DNA from: Pneumocystis sp. 'macacae'
Taxonomy: Eukaryota > Ascomycota > Pneumocystomycetes > Pneumocystales > Pneumocystaceae
Length of the DNA stretch: 64,000 nt
Assembly: GCA_018127085.1 (NCBI GenBank)
Contig: CM030730.1
Span: 418,531-482,530, forward strand
Direction: 5' to 3'
Made by a program: the position numbers and the translations under genes. Below are positions 1 to 13,318 of the stretch, piece by piece (the stretch's first letter is position 1; the number at the start of each line of letters is the position of its first letter). The notes below the pieces were generated by a model, which worked only from the letters and a program-made list of their open reading frames with translations, ran no database searches and was not told the DNA's origin.

Positions 1-349
1 TTATATTCATAGTGATTTTTTTTTCTAGTTTCATCTCCTCTGCTATTGTTTTATTTACTATTTGTATTGATTTTGTTAAAACTGATTGTGGTAAATGTGC
101 AATCATAATTCCTGGTCTTTGTCTTGCTTCTATACGCACTTGCTTTAAATAAGAAACACCATCAAAGGGGGGATCATTGTCGTTTTCTGAAGAGTTGTCT
201 AAGTCGATCATCTCTGGAAAAACCCCTCGCTGATTAGTCTCCATATCAATTGGTCCCGATGTGATATTTTTCTGTTCATTCGAGGCATAAAATTTCCGTT
301 TTTTCTGAATAAGTAAATTTTCATATGAAAATTCAGATGTTTCTTTCAT
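1..349 (-). CDS. Gemin2/SIP1-like SMN-complex protein, N-terminal part (runs off the left edge)
   Basis: The reverse strand is open from an ATG at 349 to the window edge, about 116 codons. The first 65 residues are hydrophilic and acidic. They are followed by FDGVSYLKQVRIEARQRPG, which resembles the conserved start of the Gemin2/SIP1 family (a YLrqVq-EA-qcP-vvvA pattern). Gemin2 binds SMN and helps assemble Sm rings on spliceosomal snRNAs in the cytoplasm. Only this N-terminal block is available, so the name rests on one motif. The gene is divergent from the LRR gene, with about 185 bp between start codons. It could also be an unrelated protein with a chance match. Confidence 0.55.
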   Translation of the reverse strand, partial: MKETSEFSYENLLIQKKRKFYASNEQKNITSGPIDMETNQRGVFPEMIDLDNSSENDNDPPFDGVSYLKQVRIEARQRPGIMIAHLPQSVLTKSIQIVNKTIAEEMKLEKKITMNI

Positions 350-534
350 TTGATATTCTAAGAATACTTAAAAGCACTCAAAAAAATTATATTTTTACTT
401 TTTACATTTTTTTGATGTTCCATTCGTCTACGATAAATCATGTATAATATTTAAATAATTGTTCATTACTTATTAAATTTTATTATTATTTGTAACAAAA
501 CTTAAGAAATATTAACGTTTATAAAAGAAGAAAA

Positions 535-1738
535 ATGTATATTTTTCGTGAAAAAAAGAATAATCTTCTTCCATTTAGCACAATTTTATCACGTGAGACT
601 TCTCATATGTTAAATTCACCTAGATCCAAGCAGGAATCTGTTTCAGAAATAGAGAATGATGATGATGATGAATGGGAGCAGAGTTATTTGAATAGAATTA
701 GTCACAATTATGAATATTATTCAAAAACTGATCAGCATCTAACAAAAACATCTTGTCTTCAATATCGGCAGCGTATAAATGATTTCGAAAAAAAGCGCCA
801 GAATTTGACACCAAGGAGTCTTTTTAATGAAGCAATTACAAACACAATTGAAGAAGGTGAAGAAGTTCTTCAGCTTTCGTATGTTTTGTGTCTTTTTTTG
901 GTCTTTTTATATATTGATGGATTTAGAGGATGTAATATTGTTGAAATTCCAGAAAACATTTCACAATTAAGAAGTCTTGTTACGAAGCTTGATCCTGAAG
1001 TTGAAAAGCCGTTGACTCCTCATTTAAAAATATTTTTATCTGGAAATTTTATTTATAAACTCCCTAGTGGTCTTTTTGATCTTTTTACACTCACTGTTTT
1101 ATCTCTCCGTTAGTATTTAGTTCTAATCTATCTTAGTGCTGACATCGTTATAGGAAACAATAAATTAGTAACTATACCACCTTCAATCGGTCGCTTGGTG
1201 AATTTGGTTGAGTTGAATTTGGGCCAGAATAAACTTGTAAATTTTTTATAAAGTAAAATAGATAATTTATTTTTTATAGGCTTATTTTCCATCAACATTA
1301 CTTTTGCTTAGGAAATTGCAGATTTTGTCAATATCGCCGAATCCTTTAAAAGAATGTCCAATTCCTTTATCTCAGACCTCATTTCAGACTCTCGTATTGC
1401 CTATCATTCGTTATTCGTGTATAGATATAATAAAAACAAACTCAAATGTTCCTAAACTTCTTGAACTTACATCCAGGATGATTGCGTCTTCTTCAATTGC
1501 TGAATTAGATCTTCAAAGATGGGAAACGAAGTTTTGTCTTACTTCAAAGGTTAGAGAAGCATACGAAGCTGGGAAATATCATATATCTTGTGAAGTGTGT
1601 GGAAATTCTATGGTTGAGTCAGTTGTAGATGTATTTGAATGGTGGGATGGTTTTGTTGGTACATGGTCTCTTCCAATAAAAAGAAAAATATGCAGCTTGT
1701 TATGTCTTAAAAACATTCCACAAATTGAAATGCAATAA
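535..1738 (+). CDS. Leucine-rich-repeat protein, 355 aa, four exons
   Basis: Exons 535-878, 927-1108, 1154-1236 and 1280-1738 join in frame across three GT-AG introns of 48, 45 and 43 bp, giving 355 residues. The N-terminal 115 residues are acidic and polar. Next come LRR units with signatures such as CNIVEIPENISQLRSLV, NNKLVTIPPSIGRLVNLVEL and AYFPSTLLLLRKLQ. The C-terminal part (about residues 255-355) has a CEVCGNSM motif and a Trp-rich stretch (VFEWWDGFVGTW) that does not look like LRR. Fungal LRR proteins of this size are usually scaffolds, but the partner is unknown. The start was chosen as the first ATG of the exon after a 5' AT-rich leader. I do not recognise a specific orthologue. 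Confidence 0.8.
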
Positions 1739-1899
1739 TTAGTAAATACTATATAAAATCTATGGATATGTATTTTCATGGTTTTTCTGGAATATATTTT
1801 AAAATATAGCTATAACCTTTAATAGATAGAACATTTTACAAAAAATGTAATATTATAATATATTAAATAACAGGAATGCAATGTAAAATATACACAGCA

Positions 1900-3459
1900 T
1901 TATGCACTAAGTTTTACTTGCATTTCTTCTTTCAAAATCATTTGTCTAACTTTTTCAATTTTTTCTAGTAAGCTACTAATATTCCAACTCCATTCATTTA
2001 ATATTACATTGACACTTTTTGGTTTCATGAAGCTAACTGTTCGCGCAGGACGATCGATTCGTGCATAAATAACACCTGAAGTAACTAAATTTGATAAATA
2101 TTCTTCTGTTTCTTTCTCATCTAAATCAAGAAGCATATTTAATCGGTTTAATCGAATCCTTAAATAATATTTAGATACAACACGAATATTCTAATAATAT
2201 CAAAAAAATCTATAAATAAAAAAATATTTACATGCTCGATAATTCGTTTTTTTAATTCTGACCATCGTTTTTTACCTTTTTCATCGTTGAGATCAAAAAC
2301 AGAAGTTTTACACAAAACTTTGCCATAAACCTCTTCAATTTTTGGCCATCTCATTAGTTCCATTTTTATAAAATATTTTATAAGCTCATAATGAACTGGA
2401 AGTGATGGTAATCGAGGATCTGTTAATGTATGATGTAAAAGATCCGATTGTTCATTGCCGTAAGGTGAAATAATAATAAAATAAACAACATTTTGTAAAA
2501 CCTGAATATTTTAATTCCCAAAAAAATAGATTTATTTCTACATACATCCTTCCATTTAGATTCATCTTCAATAATATTAGGTGTATTATAGACTGCTCTA
2601 TAATACTTGCAGACCTCAAGATAATTATCTTCATATAGACCAATACGGATAAGCAATTCATAGTATTTTAATTTCAAATCCTCGACACCCTCCTCTTGAA
2701 AATATTTGGTAGATATTTTACGAGAAATGATGGATGCCAAATTATAATCCGATTTAGCTAAACAAAGCCTAATCTGTTCAAGAATAAAATCAATCTTTTC
2801 TCGTTTGTCAATGGATCCAAATGTCTCTATTTTTAAGTCACAAAGCAACTCTGCCGCTTCTTGTATATTATTTTGCTGTTCTTTAATTTTTGCCAATTCT
2901 CTGGTTAAAAATACTCTTTCTGCTTCAAGAAAAATCTAATATTAGGCATTTAGTATTTATATATAAATAATGCAATCTTTCTTAAAACCTTTCCTTCTGT
3001 AACGTTACACAGAGATGTTAAACATTCTTGCTTAATAGCAAGAGTTGGAAGAGAATCAAGAGTTTTGATAGCTTCTTGAACCATATCAACAATGCTTTTT
3101 TTTAGCTGTCCATGCCTTTTCGACATCAATTGAACTTGTTCGCACATTAGAATCCATTCATTTGCATTTTTACACAACTGGACAATCAAAACTAATAATC
3201 TTGAAGTTGATGCAACATCAGATGCCTGTTTGTTGCTAATATTAAATTTATAATATATAGAATTAGTATTACTTTTCGTGTTTTTTTTTCTAATAAAGAC
3301 AATTTTTCAAGAGCACTTGCAAGATGTTTCTGTTCTTAAAATTAACTTAAAAAGACAAGAAAAGGTATTTACTTCTGAAAGTACTTCTATCTTTTGTATT
3401 TCATCATCTAGAATCTCTTTATAATCAAAGCTTGGCTTTTCTAACTGCCCATCCGACAT
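1900..3459 (-). CDS. RPN5: 26S proteasome regulatory subunit Rpn5 (PCI domain)
   Basis: Rpn5 is a scaffold subunit of the 19S lid. The product begins MSDGQLEKPSFDYKEIL and has helical-repeat blocks (SLPTLAIKQECLTSLCNVTEGK, then KIKEQQNNIQEAAELLCDL, then ESKWKDV). It ends in a PCI winged helix (LNRLNMLLDLDEKETEEYLSNLV, then IDRPARTVSFMKP). All are typical of Rpn5. Several short introns interrupt the gene (near 2145-2235, 2460-2545, 2935-2990, 3230-3290 and 3335-3375). They were identified by frame changes and GT-AG ends on the reverse strand. The start at 3459 lies only 89 bp from the divergent VMA22 start, so the two probably share a promoter. Exact exon borders were not all resolved. Confidence 0.93.
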
Positions 3460-3548
3460 GACGTTCACTTTGGAATTTTTATGTTCGTTAACGATCTCAC
3501 ATAACGATCAGTATACATCTCATAAATTCTAATATTTTTATATTCAAA
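3460..3548. promoter_or_regulatory. Divergent promoter between RPN5 and VMA22
   Basis: Eighty-nine bases separate the two divergent start codons. The segment is AT-rich with a short GC-containing patch (ACGATCTCACATAACGATC). The ACGATC is repeated 12 bp apart, which could be a binding site. This is inferred from position only. Confidence 0.4.
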
Positions 3549-4146
3549 ATGAATTGCAAAAAAAATATCGAGGATTTAGATAATATGTTAGTTCAATATT
3601 TTTCTTTTATAGATGATTATATTTCTTCTGTTTCTCGTCTTTCAGCTTCTTTAAAACAGGTATTTATCAAATTTCTCTTTTATTGTTTTGACATTTTAAT
3701 ATTTCATAGGGTTATTTTTCTATAGCAAGAGCTAATTATCTTGATCCTTATATACATGGACGTTTTACATCGTTACATGGATATAATAGGCCCATGAATG
3801 CTCTTTATTATGTGTATATTTATCTATTTTATCTATATTGTTTTACAGTAGCAGTGATTTAAACTCTGACTTTAAGCTCATACGTGGTGAATCGGTTGTT
3901 ACGGCTACAACAAATGAACAGTCATCGAAAAATGCTTTTGAAGACCCGTTAAATTGGTTTGGTATTTTGGTGCCACATGAGCTACGGGAAGCACAGAAAT
4001 ATTTTCGTGATGGTAAGAAAATTATAATTTAGTGCTTATCTACAAAAATACTAGGACTGAAAGAAGTAGCACACATGGCTCATTTGCAAGTAATGTTACA
4101 TAAACTAGAAAAGGATATTGTTTCATATAGAAAAAAAGTTTCATAA
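3549..4146 (+). CDS. VMA22: V-ATPase assembly factor Vma22 / CCDC115 family, 156 aa
   Basis: Exons 3549-3659, 3710-3813, 3849-4012 and 4055-4146 join in frame over GT-AG introns of 50, 35 and 42 bp. The N-terminus is a short amphipathic helix ([26 protein letters not shown]). The C-terminus carries [18 protein letters not shown] followed by [18 protein letters not shown]. This WFG-L-P--LR-AQ-F pattern is diagnostic of Vma22/CCDC115, an ER-located factor needed to assemble the membrane sector of the vacuolar proton pump. Its length is typical for the fungal family. The 35 bp intron is close to the minimum size. Confidence 0.85.
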
Positions 4147-4452
4147 TTAATAACTACATATTATGTAAAACAGTTACTATCGTATTTCTGAATTCTTACG
4201 ATATACAGCTTATTGACTATAAAAATGTATTATTTGATTAATAGCATTTAATATTTAAGATGCAATTATAAGATATAATTGCGGAAATTTCTTATATTCC
4301 AAAAATGCAGGTTTAAATAGCTTCGGATAGTTGGAAAATAATGTATGAATGATGATTGGTTTATTCTTGACTAGGAGAAGTGGTTTCATGTTTATTTGTA
4401 GACCCCCATTGTGTACTTAACAATATTAGAATTTCTATAATACAAAAATATT
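4147..4452. other. Intergenic space between convergent VMA22 and TEA1
   Basis: About 306 bases of AT-rich DNA hold both 3' ends. I see no gene here. Confidence 0.7.
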
Positions 4453-7400
4453 TCAATACCGTAACTGATCTAATTCGTTCGCCAATGAATCTAATGTGTC
4501 AGATGTTTTTAAAAATGGCGTATCCTTGAAAATAGTACTTTTTGTTGTATTGTCAAAACTATGTAATGTATCATGTATATTGTTGCAATCTATAACTGCG
4601 ACTTGTTCTGTTTCTTCTAAAAGTATACTATTATTTTTTAAAGAGTTCATTAAACGTATATTTATTTTATCTAAAGTTTCAGCTTTTGGAATAATATTTT
4701 TATTGTTAGACATTTCATTTGGAAAAGTAACATGATCACTGGATATGTTTTTAAAAATTAAATTACTTTTATCTGAAGTTATTTCTGATTCTTCAACTGT
4801 TCTTTCAAGTTCAGAAATGGTATTTTCAATAGACTCTTTGGTATTATCATAATATGTATTTTTTAAGTTGATGTATTTTTCTTCAAGACTTTCTAACTCT
4901 TTTTCTTGTAATAAAATATTTTGATCAGTTTGCATTTCTATATATTCATTAGTTAAAGCATTATTATTCATTTCAGAATCTTGAAGCTCATGGTTTTCAA
5001 AATTGAAAATAACAGTATTTTTATAGTTCTTCAAATTATCATTTTCTTGTTTTAAACGAGAATTCTCTGATTTGTATTTCGAAAGCTCATCCTAAAAATT
5101 ATGAATTTTCAATAAATTTAAGAGAAAAGTTATTACTTTCATACGTTTTAACATATCTCCTGTGCCTTTCATATAATAAACTGCTGATTGATAATCGTTT
5201 TCAAGTTGTTGTAGACGTTCTTTATAATTCTGAACAGATTCTGCTAAACGACGTTCTGCATCAAGTGCTCTTTGTTCATTTGGATCGAGATTTTCTTTAT
5301 TTAAGTTAGACGGGGATATATGACTATTGCTAATCTCGTTATGATTTTTATGAAGAGATACAGTATTTTTTGTATTCTCCTGATTAATTAAAGCTTCATT
5401 TTTCCCTAGATTTCCCAAACTAGGAACATTCTGATGATGAGTTATTTCAACTTCTTGTCTATGATCGACTTGTTTTAATAGTAAATCTGACTCTTCTGAG
5501 CTGTTTTTATCTAGAATATCAGGTGTCATATTAGTCCCCCGAGTTACATAAGTAACAACATTATTTTGAGAATTTTTTTGTTCTTTTAATAAAGGGTATT
5601 CCTCGAGCAAACGAGATATAGCAGATGCTTTTATATGAGCTATTTCTAAATCCTTATCTTTAGTATTTAATAAGGTTTTCATATTTCTATGATCTTTCTT
5701 AAGGGTATCCAATTCTTTAAGTAAATCAATTATTTTATCTCTTAAATCTTGAACTTCTTTATTGGAAGTAAAATTTAAAGCTTCAAGCTGAGAAATTTTT
5801 TCTAGCGCAGCAACTAAATCTTTAACTGACTTGTTAGCTGATGATTGTAGTGCTGAATATAAAGATTTAAGGGATGTCAGTTGTTCTTGAAGCAATTTGA
5901 TTTGATTATTATCCAAAAGATTTTCAGAAGATGTAGTTTCTCTAGATATTCTAAGTAATTCAAGAATTCCTTCATTCATAGCTTCTCGTGCCATATTAGC
6001 TTCCTTAGTAACATCCAACATTTTGGATTCAAGAGTAGTAATTTTCTCTTCAAGAATTTGTTTTTTATTATTTTCTATCATAAGCTCTCTAGTAAGCTGA
6101 TTTACTTTTTTTTCAAGTTCTATGCGAATTTCTTGATCTTTTTGAGATTTACTTTCTGAATTGGCAGCACGATTCTCTGCCATTGTTATAGAAATATTAA
6201 TCATTTCAATAGATTTCAAATATAACGTACTTTTTTCTTTAAGATCATTAATTTCATGTTTCAAGTTAGTATTTTCTTGATATAATTGATTTTTCTCAAA
6301 CTCTAATTCATTTTTTAAAGATATTTGCTCTTTAAGTTTTTCCTCGGCATCAATACAAGATAATCTTGTTTCATTTAATTCACTAGAAATCCGTTCATGA
6401 GCATTTTCTGCAACTTTTATTCTTTTAAGATAATTTTGATTCATATCCTCAAGCTGCTGTATTTTTCTTTGTCCTAATTCAATATCTTCAGTTAATGATG
6501 ATAACTTTTTATTTAATTCTTGGCGAGCAGTTATAATATTAGACAACTTAGTGCTTAACTCTGTAATGCGAGCATTTTCGACTGTTGATAATGTCTCCGG
6601 ATTAGATAAAGCAGCAAGTTTTGCTTTGTAATATGCTGCTTCTTGTAAGTAATTGTTTCTTTCAGCTTCTGCTTCTGCAATTTTTAAATTTGCTGCTTTT
6701 GTTTGTGAGAGAATTTCTAATTTAAGTAAAGTTATCTGTTTTTTAAGTGAAATAAGATTTTCTATCATATTTTGTCGTTCAATAGAATCAAAGAATACAT
6801 CTACTGATGATTTATCTAAATCTGGATTTTTTATTAGATTTAACTCCGCTTGTAATAATTCATTTTTGATTTTAAGTTCGTCTATATTCTCATTAAATTT
6901 AAAGTGTTGAACATCCTTATTGTTTATTTGGAAATTAGTAATGTTCAAATTATGTTTTTCAATTGATTTTGTAGTTTCGACTTGACTTTCTATAATAGTT
7001 GTTATAGGACTAATAATATTAATGTTATTGTTTTCAATTCTATCTGGAATTTTCTTTGTTTCATTTGCAATAATTATGTCAGTCGTAGGATTTTTTTCTA
7101 TATTATCTGCATTAATTTTTCTTGTATCATTTGGTATAGTTTTTTTTGCTTCTTTAATAGCTGTTTTTTTTGCATCACTTACAGCAACTTTCTTTATTTG
7201 ATCATAGCTTTGAGATTTCGAAAGTAGTATATCTTTAATTTTAATTAATTTTTATCTAAAAATAAAAAAGAACATACTATTTAAACTATTAGTATTAGAT
7301 GATTGAAGATTAGCTGGTTCTTCTTTAGATGAATTGGTTACTCTTTTTGATCTATTATGCTTTCTAGATATTCTTTGTTTATGAAATTGTTCTAATGACA

Positions 7401-8940
7401 TAGTTTGTAAATCAGTTCGTAAAGATTCAGAGTGTTGTAATATTTTTGATGGAGTTGTAATATTAAGAGAATTTTTAGATGTTTGTAGTTTTGACAATGA
7501 TGTTGATAAAGGTTTTGAAAGCATAGGTGACAAAGGAGAAGGGGATAATAAACTTCCCGATTTTATCATTGGACTTGAAATGAGATTTGGAATAGATATC
7601 TCTGGTGGATAACGAATTTTTGCTAGAAAATATTTCAGAAATATAAAATGTTAATTAATGACTTACATGTATCTAAAATATATATGATTGATAAATCATC
7701 CGTTTTATTTAAAGAACCTTCACCTCCAAGCACAATTATTTTTTGACCAAAACTAGTTAATGTGTGTCCTGAACGAGGAGATGGGGAAGGACCCATATTT
7801 TGAAAAATATACCATTTTGATGTTGTTATTTTAAATGCAATAAGATCACCAAGATCTGAACCATCCAAGCCACGACCACCAAAAATATAAATAATATCAT
7901 CTACTAGAGAAGCAGAATGACCTTCTCTTGGTTGAGGAATGCACCCATTACATACAATTTCTTTCCATGAAAGATTTTTGTAATCAAAAACCCAAACATC
8001 ATTAAACCATTGGTTGCCGTTTGTACCACCGAATCTTAAATATTAAATATCATGCATATATATGAATATATACATACAAGTAAAGCATTTCTTGGTAAGC
8101 AATCATTATATGATTTGTACGAGCAGGAGGTAAATTTGTAGAAGGTGTTATTTGTTCCCATTTAGCATTAGGGGTATTTACTGCAGAAATTAGCTTATAA
8201 TCACTAAAATATTTGTCAAATATACATGTGTCCAGATCGAAAGAAACTAGATCATTAAAAAAAAATGTTTCTGTTTGTCCACCAAAAATAACAATTTTAG
8301 TTCCAAGAATATTTAACGTATGACCATATCTTCCGCTAGGTCTTTGTCCATAAATTGTTGCTTTTGTCCATACTTTAGATGTTGTATTTAATAAATATAA
8401 AGAGTTATCATTGATGTTGTTTTTCGATGTTTTTGTATCTCCTCCAAACACTAAAAGACATAAGAATTTTATTTTATCTAAAAAAACCTCTACCAATGAA
8501 CGCATTCCCTATAACAAGTGCAGCATGTCCTAGACGAGGACTAGGACAATCTCCTGGTGCTTGTATCTGATATGTCATCATAGTAACTATAGTCAAATAT
8601 GTTAGATAAAAAACATATAAAAAGGCTTTTAAATAAACAATAAGCAATTATATAAAAGTCCCTACTCACCTGTATCAATAACCCATAGGTCGTGCTTTAC
8701 TTTCTCCTTGACAAGCCCACCGAAAATATATATATCTCCAGTCTTACTAACTGTCGAATTACTTGCATGTCCATATCTGGGAAACAGACAAGGACCAGAA
8801 AGTTTCTGTCTTGACCATGGATATGACGTTTCCTTGCTTATATATGTTGATTCAATGTTTGCAAGAGATTGAGAATAACTTTTTTGTTGAAATCCTAGCG
8901 CGTTTTTTGACTTTTTATTTTGTTTAAAAAGAAACGCCAT
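4453..8940 (-). CDS. TEA1: Tea1-type cell-end marker: kelch repeats plus long coiled coil
   Basis: The product starts MAFLFKQNKKSKN, close to fission-yeast Tea1, then SYPWSRQKLSGPCLFPRYGHASN. The kelch repeats are recognised by GHT/GRYGHT...FGG motifs (IYIFGG, RPSGRYGHTLNILGTKIVIFGG, SPRSGHTLTSFGQKIIVLGG) and are spread over exons in 7.6-8.94 kb. A Ser-rich linker (about 7250-7570) follows, then about 900 residues of heptad coiled coil encoded at 4453-7240. Tea1 rides microtubule plus ends and marks growth sites at cell poles. Short introns fall near 8510-8660, 7870-8085, 7570-7660, 7230-7265 and 5035-5140. I chose the ATG at 8940 rather than 8955 because it reproduces the family N-terminus. 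Confidence 0.88.
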
Positions 8941-9322
8941 TAATAATAACAACAAGACTATCTTTTACGTATATGATTTTGTTTCTTGGTTGCCAAATAC
9001 ATTAAACCTAATTTTTTATATTTTATGGATTTTTTCCTGAACGATTGTTTTTAGAGGATTAAAAATATTATGAAAAGAAAAAATGTTTATATTAACAAAC
9101 TATTTTAAAAAATTAAATATGTAATTTTAAATGAAAATTTTCCAAGAATGCTATTTTTTTGATACAAAATAAGCTTTATAAAACGGTTTATTGAAAAGTT
9201 GAAAAAAAAAATGTTTATAGTGGATTAGCAAATGAGATTGTTACTTTTACAGTTGAATTAAGGCGGGTTTGGCTTGTGATCATTTTATCCTTGTAATGAA
9301 TGTCAGTAAGTTAAAATGACAA
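8941..9322. other. Intergenic space upstream of TEA1
   Basis: About 382 bases of AT-rich DNA lie between the TEA1 start and the POP7 stop, both on the reverse strand. It presumably holds the TEA1 promoter. No gene was seen. Confidence 0.6.
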
Positions 9323-9831
9323 TTACAAAATAAAGATTACTAGGTCGTATGGTAAAACATCGTCCACAACTTCAATTGTGCCTGTTTCTACTTGAATATT
9401 TAGAGGAATCTGATATGATAGAATAAGTACTGCCTCAAGTGCTCGCTCAATTGCCACAGATTGCGCATATAAAATAACAGGCTTACTCTTAGGCCTAAGG
9501 ACACAATATTAATAAATTATACGTAAAATGTTTATTTTTTATACTTGGATATTAATTTATGTTTTAACTTTTTTATAATGCTTACTAAAACTGTTTTTCG
9601 AGATATAAACATTTTGTTTGAGGCGTTTATAGGATGAGGAATTGTTCTTTTACGAATAGATGCATCTAATGTTTTATATTATATTTTTTAATTTAAAGAA
9701 GACCATATAATACCATTTAATGCTGCACGCTTTGTTGGAATATCAATTGAGTTTCTTATGCGAGTTTTTTTTGCTGATTTTGATAATTCTTGAGTTTTTT
9801 GATCTCGTTTTCGTTTAGACGTTATTTTCAT
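9323..9831 (-). CDS. POP7: RNase P/MRP subunit Pop7/Rpp20-like, 136 aa
   Basis: Three reverse-strand exons (9831-9714, 9665-9545, 9494-9323) join in frame over GT-AG introns of 48 and 50 bp. Each exon is short, so the gene is easily missed. The product has a lysine/arginine-rich N-terminus and then IRKRTIPHPINASNKMFISR, an Alba-like core (KTVLVSIIKKLKHKLI; VILYAQSVAIERALEAVLIL) and the ending VETGTIEVVDDVLPYDL. The RxxxPHP entry, the sequence-spaced Alba helices and the tGTIEvvDD end match fungal Pop7, which with Pop6 binds the P3 arm of RNase P and MRP RNA. The family is poorly conserved, so another Alba protein is possible. Confidence 0.72.
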
Positions 9832-10058
9832 TGTTTTAACTGTAAAAAAGTTAGAAAGCATATATAGAATTTCTTAGAATACATATAATTTATTTTTTAT
9901 TTATTTATTTTTATTTGTCTTTTAAATATTGTTTTTACATTGATTTGTTTTATGATTTATCGGTTTCGGTACCTTTAAAAAATACCATCCAAGCGACAAT
10001 TAAAACGTGAAATTTCTGCAATTTTTAATCATTAATTATAAATTAGTCTTTTTTCTTA

Positions 10059-13000
10059 ATGACTCAACTAAAGAAAGATGAAGAATTAGGTTCGTCTCTG
10101 TAATTTTTAGTAAGTTAGTTGAGTGTTTTTAGAACATATTTTTCATCACATTGATAAGACAACTGTATTACAAGAGGCACGGATATTTAATAAATCGCCT
10201 ATTAATCCTCGAGTTTGCCGCGTTTTGTTGATGAAAATAGCGTATCTTTTGCATACAGGGGATCATTTTGTGACACGTGATGCTACAGAGCTTTTTTTTG
10301 GGATAACAAAGCTTTTTCAGTACAAAGATGTATGTTTTTTTTTTAAAAATTCTCATATTTATATTTGAAATTCTGAATAGGCATCATTGCGTCAAATGGT
10401 TTATGTGATTATTAAGGAATTGGCAAGAACGGCAGAAATAGTTATTATGATTACATCAAGTGTAATTAAAGATACAACAACGAACCCAGATGCAATATAT
10501 CGCCCTAATGCGATTCGTTCGTTGTGCAGAATTGTTGATGTTGTTTTTTTGAAATATAGATTATTTTCTTACGTTCATAGGCAACTACTGTTCCAACTGT
10601 TGAACGTGGCATTAAGGCAGCTATTATTGATAAAAACCATTCTGTATCTGCTGCTGGTCTTATTTCGTCTTATCACTTATTTCCTATTGCAAAAGATGTA
10701 ATACGTAAATGGGCAAATGAAGTTTTGGAAGCACTTTCTTCAAAAACTATTGTAAATCATTCTATTATACCATATTTGGCTAGTTCTACTCGACAAATTC
10801 AAAGTTTTATTACACAGTATCACGCATTAGGTCTACTTTACGTTATACGGAGCCATGACCGTATGGCTGTTATGAAGATGGTCCAACAGTTTACTTATCA
10901 AAATATTAGAGGATCATCTAGTGGAAACATTCAACTCAAAAATCCTTTTGCTATTGTTTTGCTCGTTAGATATGCTTCAAAGGTTATAGAGGACGACCAG
11001 AGGTAAACTTTAAATGTTTATAGTTATTTTTTTAAGATTTTTAGTCAGCGTTATAATATGTTGAAATTATTAGAAGAGTGGTTGCATCATAAAAATGATA
11101 TAGTTAATATTGAAGTTGCGAAAATAATACTTCAATTGAGAGACGTAACTGAAGCAGAAGCCACTCCTGCAATATCTGGTCTGTATTTTTCAATATTGAT
11201 TTATATTTTCTTATTTTTTAGTGCTTAAGGGGTTTTTATCTTCCCCTCGTACAATCTGTAGATTTGCTGCAATTAGAATTTTAAATAAATTTACAATGAT
11301 AAAATCCCATATGGTTGGATCTTGCAATTCTGATATAGAAAGTCTTATTTCAGATTCTAATAGATCAATTGCGACATTTGCTATTACAACACTTCTTAAG
11401 ACAGGAAATGAGATCAATATTGATAAATTAATGAAACAGATTCAGAGTTTTATGGGAGATATTACTGATGAATTTAAAATTATTGTTATAGAGGCTATTA
11501 GGTCACTATGTTTGAAATTTCCATCTAAGTATGCTGTTATGCTTTCATTTTTGAGTACTGCTTTAAGAGATGAAGGAGGATATGACTTTAAAAAGTCTGT
11601 AGTTGAAGCAATGTTTGATATGATTAAATTTATTCCTGAATCTAAAGAAGAAGCGTTATCTAATCTTTGTGAATTTATTGAGGATTGTGAATTTACAAAA
11701 TTAACGATTAGAATTTTGCATACACTTGGTATAGAAGGACCTTATATTAATCAGCCAACTAAATATATTCGATATATATATAATAGAATTATTTTAGAAA
11801 ATGCATTAGTAAGAGCTGCTGCTGTAACTGCTTTATCAAATTTTGGTTTAGGGTTGAATAATTCTGAACTTAAGAATAATATAAAAATTTTACTTCAAAG
11901 ATGCTTAGAGGATTCAGATGATGAGGTTCGGGATCGTGTTGCTTTAAATATTAGACTGTTAGAAGATAATAATGTTTCTGGTTTTCTTAAAAATGGTATG
12001 TAAAAACTATTAATGATTTTTTTAAAATATTTAGATAATATACCTTCTCTTTCTATTTTAGAATATCAGCTTGTATATTACATTTCATCAAATTCTTTTG
12101 AAAAACAATTTGACATTTCATCTATACCAAGTATTAGTAAAGAGGAGTTAGATGCTGAATCATATAGACAAAAGATTATTGAAGTGGATTCATTATCTAC
12201 ATGTATGTTAACTGATACAAAAGCTCATCAAACAACTCTTAATAGCATTTTGAATGACTCTACCACTGAATATATTAATATTCTTCGGTCTGTTCCAGAG
12301 TTTAAAGATTATGGTCCTCTTCTTAAATCTACTTTAAAACCAATAGAGTTGACTGAATCTGAGATTGAGTATTATGTTACTGCAATTAAACACGTATTTA
12401 AAGAGCACATTGTTCTTCAGGTATACTTTTTTATGTTATTTTTTTTCTTACAAATATAGTTTGATCTTGTAAATACCCTTTCTGATACTATTTTGGAAAA
12501 TATTTCAATGATTTCAGAACCTGATATTTCTGGTTTAAAAGAAGAATTTGTTGTACAGGCTCAGAAAGCAGAGCATAATTGTCCTGTCAGTATATATGTT
12601 TCATTTTTAAGAGAAGATCCTAATTCGTTTGTTACTGCAACTTTTACTAATATTTTAAAATTTACGACTAAAGAAATAGATCCAAATACAGGTGAGCTTG
12701 AAAAAGTAGGTTATGAAGATGAATATCAGGTTTATATTTCTTATTTATATTTTGATTTTATTAAATTGTTTCAGGTTGAAACTTTAGAATTATCTGTTGC
12801 AGATTATGTTTTTCCTATATATATTAATAGTTTTGGTCAAGTTTGGGATTCTTTAACTAGTAAAAATGAAGTTGTAGAAACATTTTCCCTTAGTTCAATT
12901 GCATCTATTCAAGGTTTGTATTTTAAGGAATAAATAATAATCTTATATTATTTTTTAGAAGCATGTCACAGGATATCAGAACAATTATCTATGCAGCCAC

Positions 13001-13233
13001 TTGAGGGTAGCGAGACTGTTACTCATTCTTCTTTTCATACGATGAGACTCTCTGGTAAAAGCGTTGATGGTAGCAAAGTTTTGGCAATTGCGAAAATAGG
13101 TTTTATATCTATATTACTTTTTTATTTTTTTTAACTTTTAAAAGCATATACTAAAAATGAAATGACATTGAAACTCAGTGTTAGGAGTGAAGATATCGTT
13201 TTGGCTGCATTAATTGCAAATGGAATTGTATAA
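10059..13233 (+). CDS. SEC21: Coatomer gamma subunit (gamma-COP, Sec21)
   Basis: This is the gamma subunit of COPI, which drives Golgi-to-ER transport. Exon 1 (10059-10089) encodes [11 protein letters not shown] 43 bp intron (10090-10132) follows, then [19 protein letters not shown] and [19 protein letters not shown], which are hallmarks of gamma-COP. The adaptin-type HEAT solenoid includes [18 protein letters not shown] and [20 protein letters not shown]. The C-terminal appendage includes [19 protein letters not shown] and ends [20 protein letters not shown]. At least eight short introns are visible as frame breaks, for example near 10329-10380, 10540-10580, 11003-11042, 11180-11220, 12000-12030, 12420-12460, 12728-12775, 12914-12960 and 13100-13145. 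It is convergent with RRP40, 85 bp away. Confidence 0.95.
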
Positions 13234-13318
13234 ACGAGAATATTTTTGTAAAAATATCGTAGGATTTAAATTAAATTTTCGCTAAAATCGGTTATTTGTT
13301 TTTTATCAAGATGCATTT

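Noticed and set aside
6653..7227. Forward frames opposite the TEA1 coiled coil
   Set aside because: Antisense shadows of a Lys/Glu-rich exon; no start context or homology.
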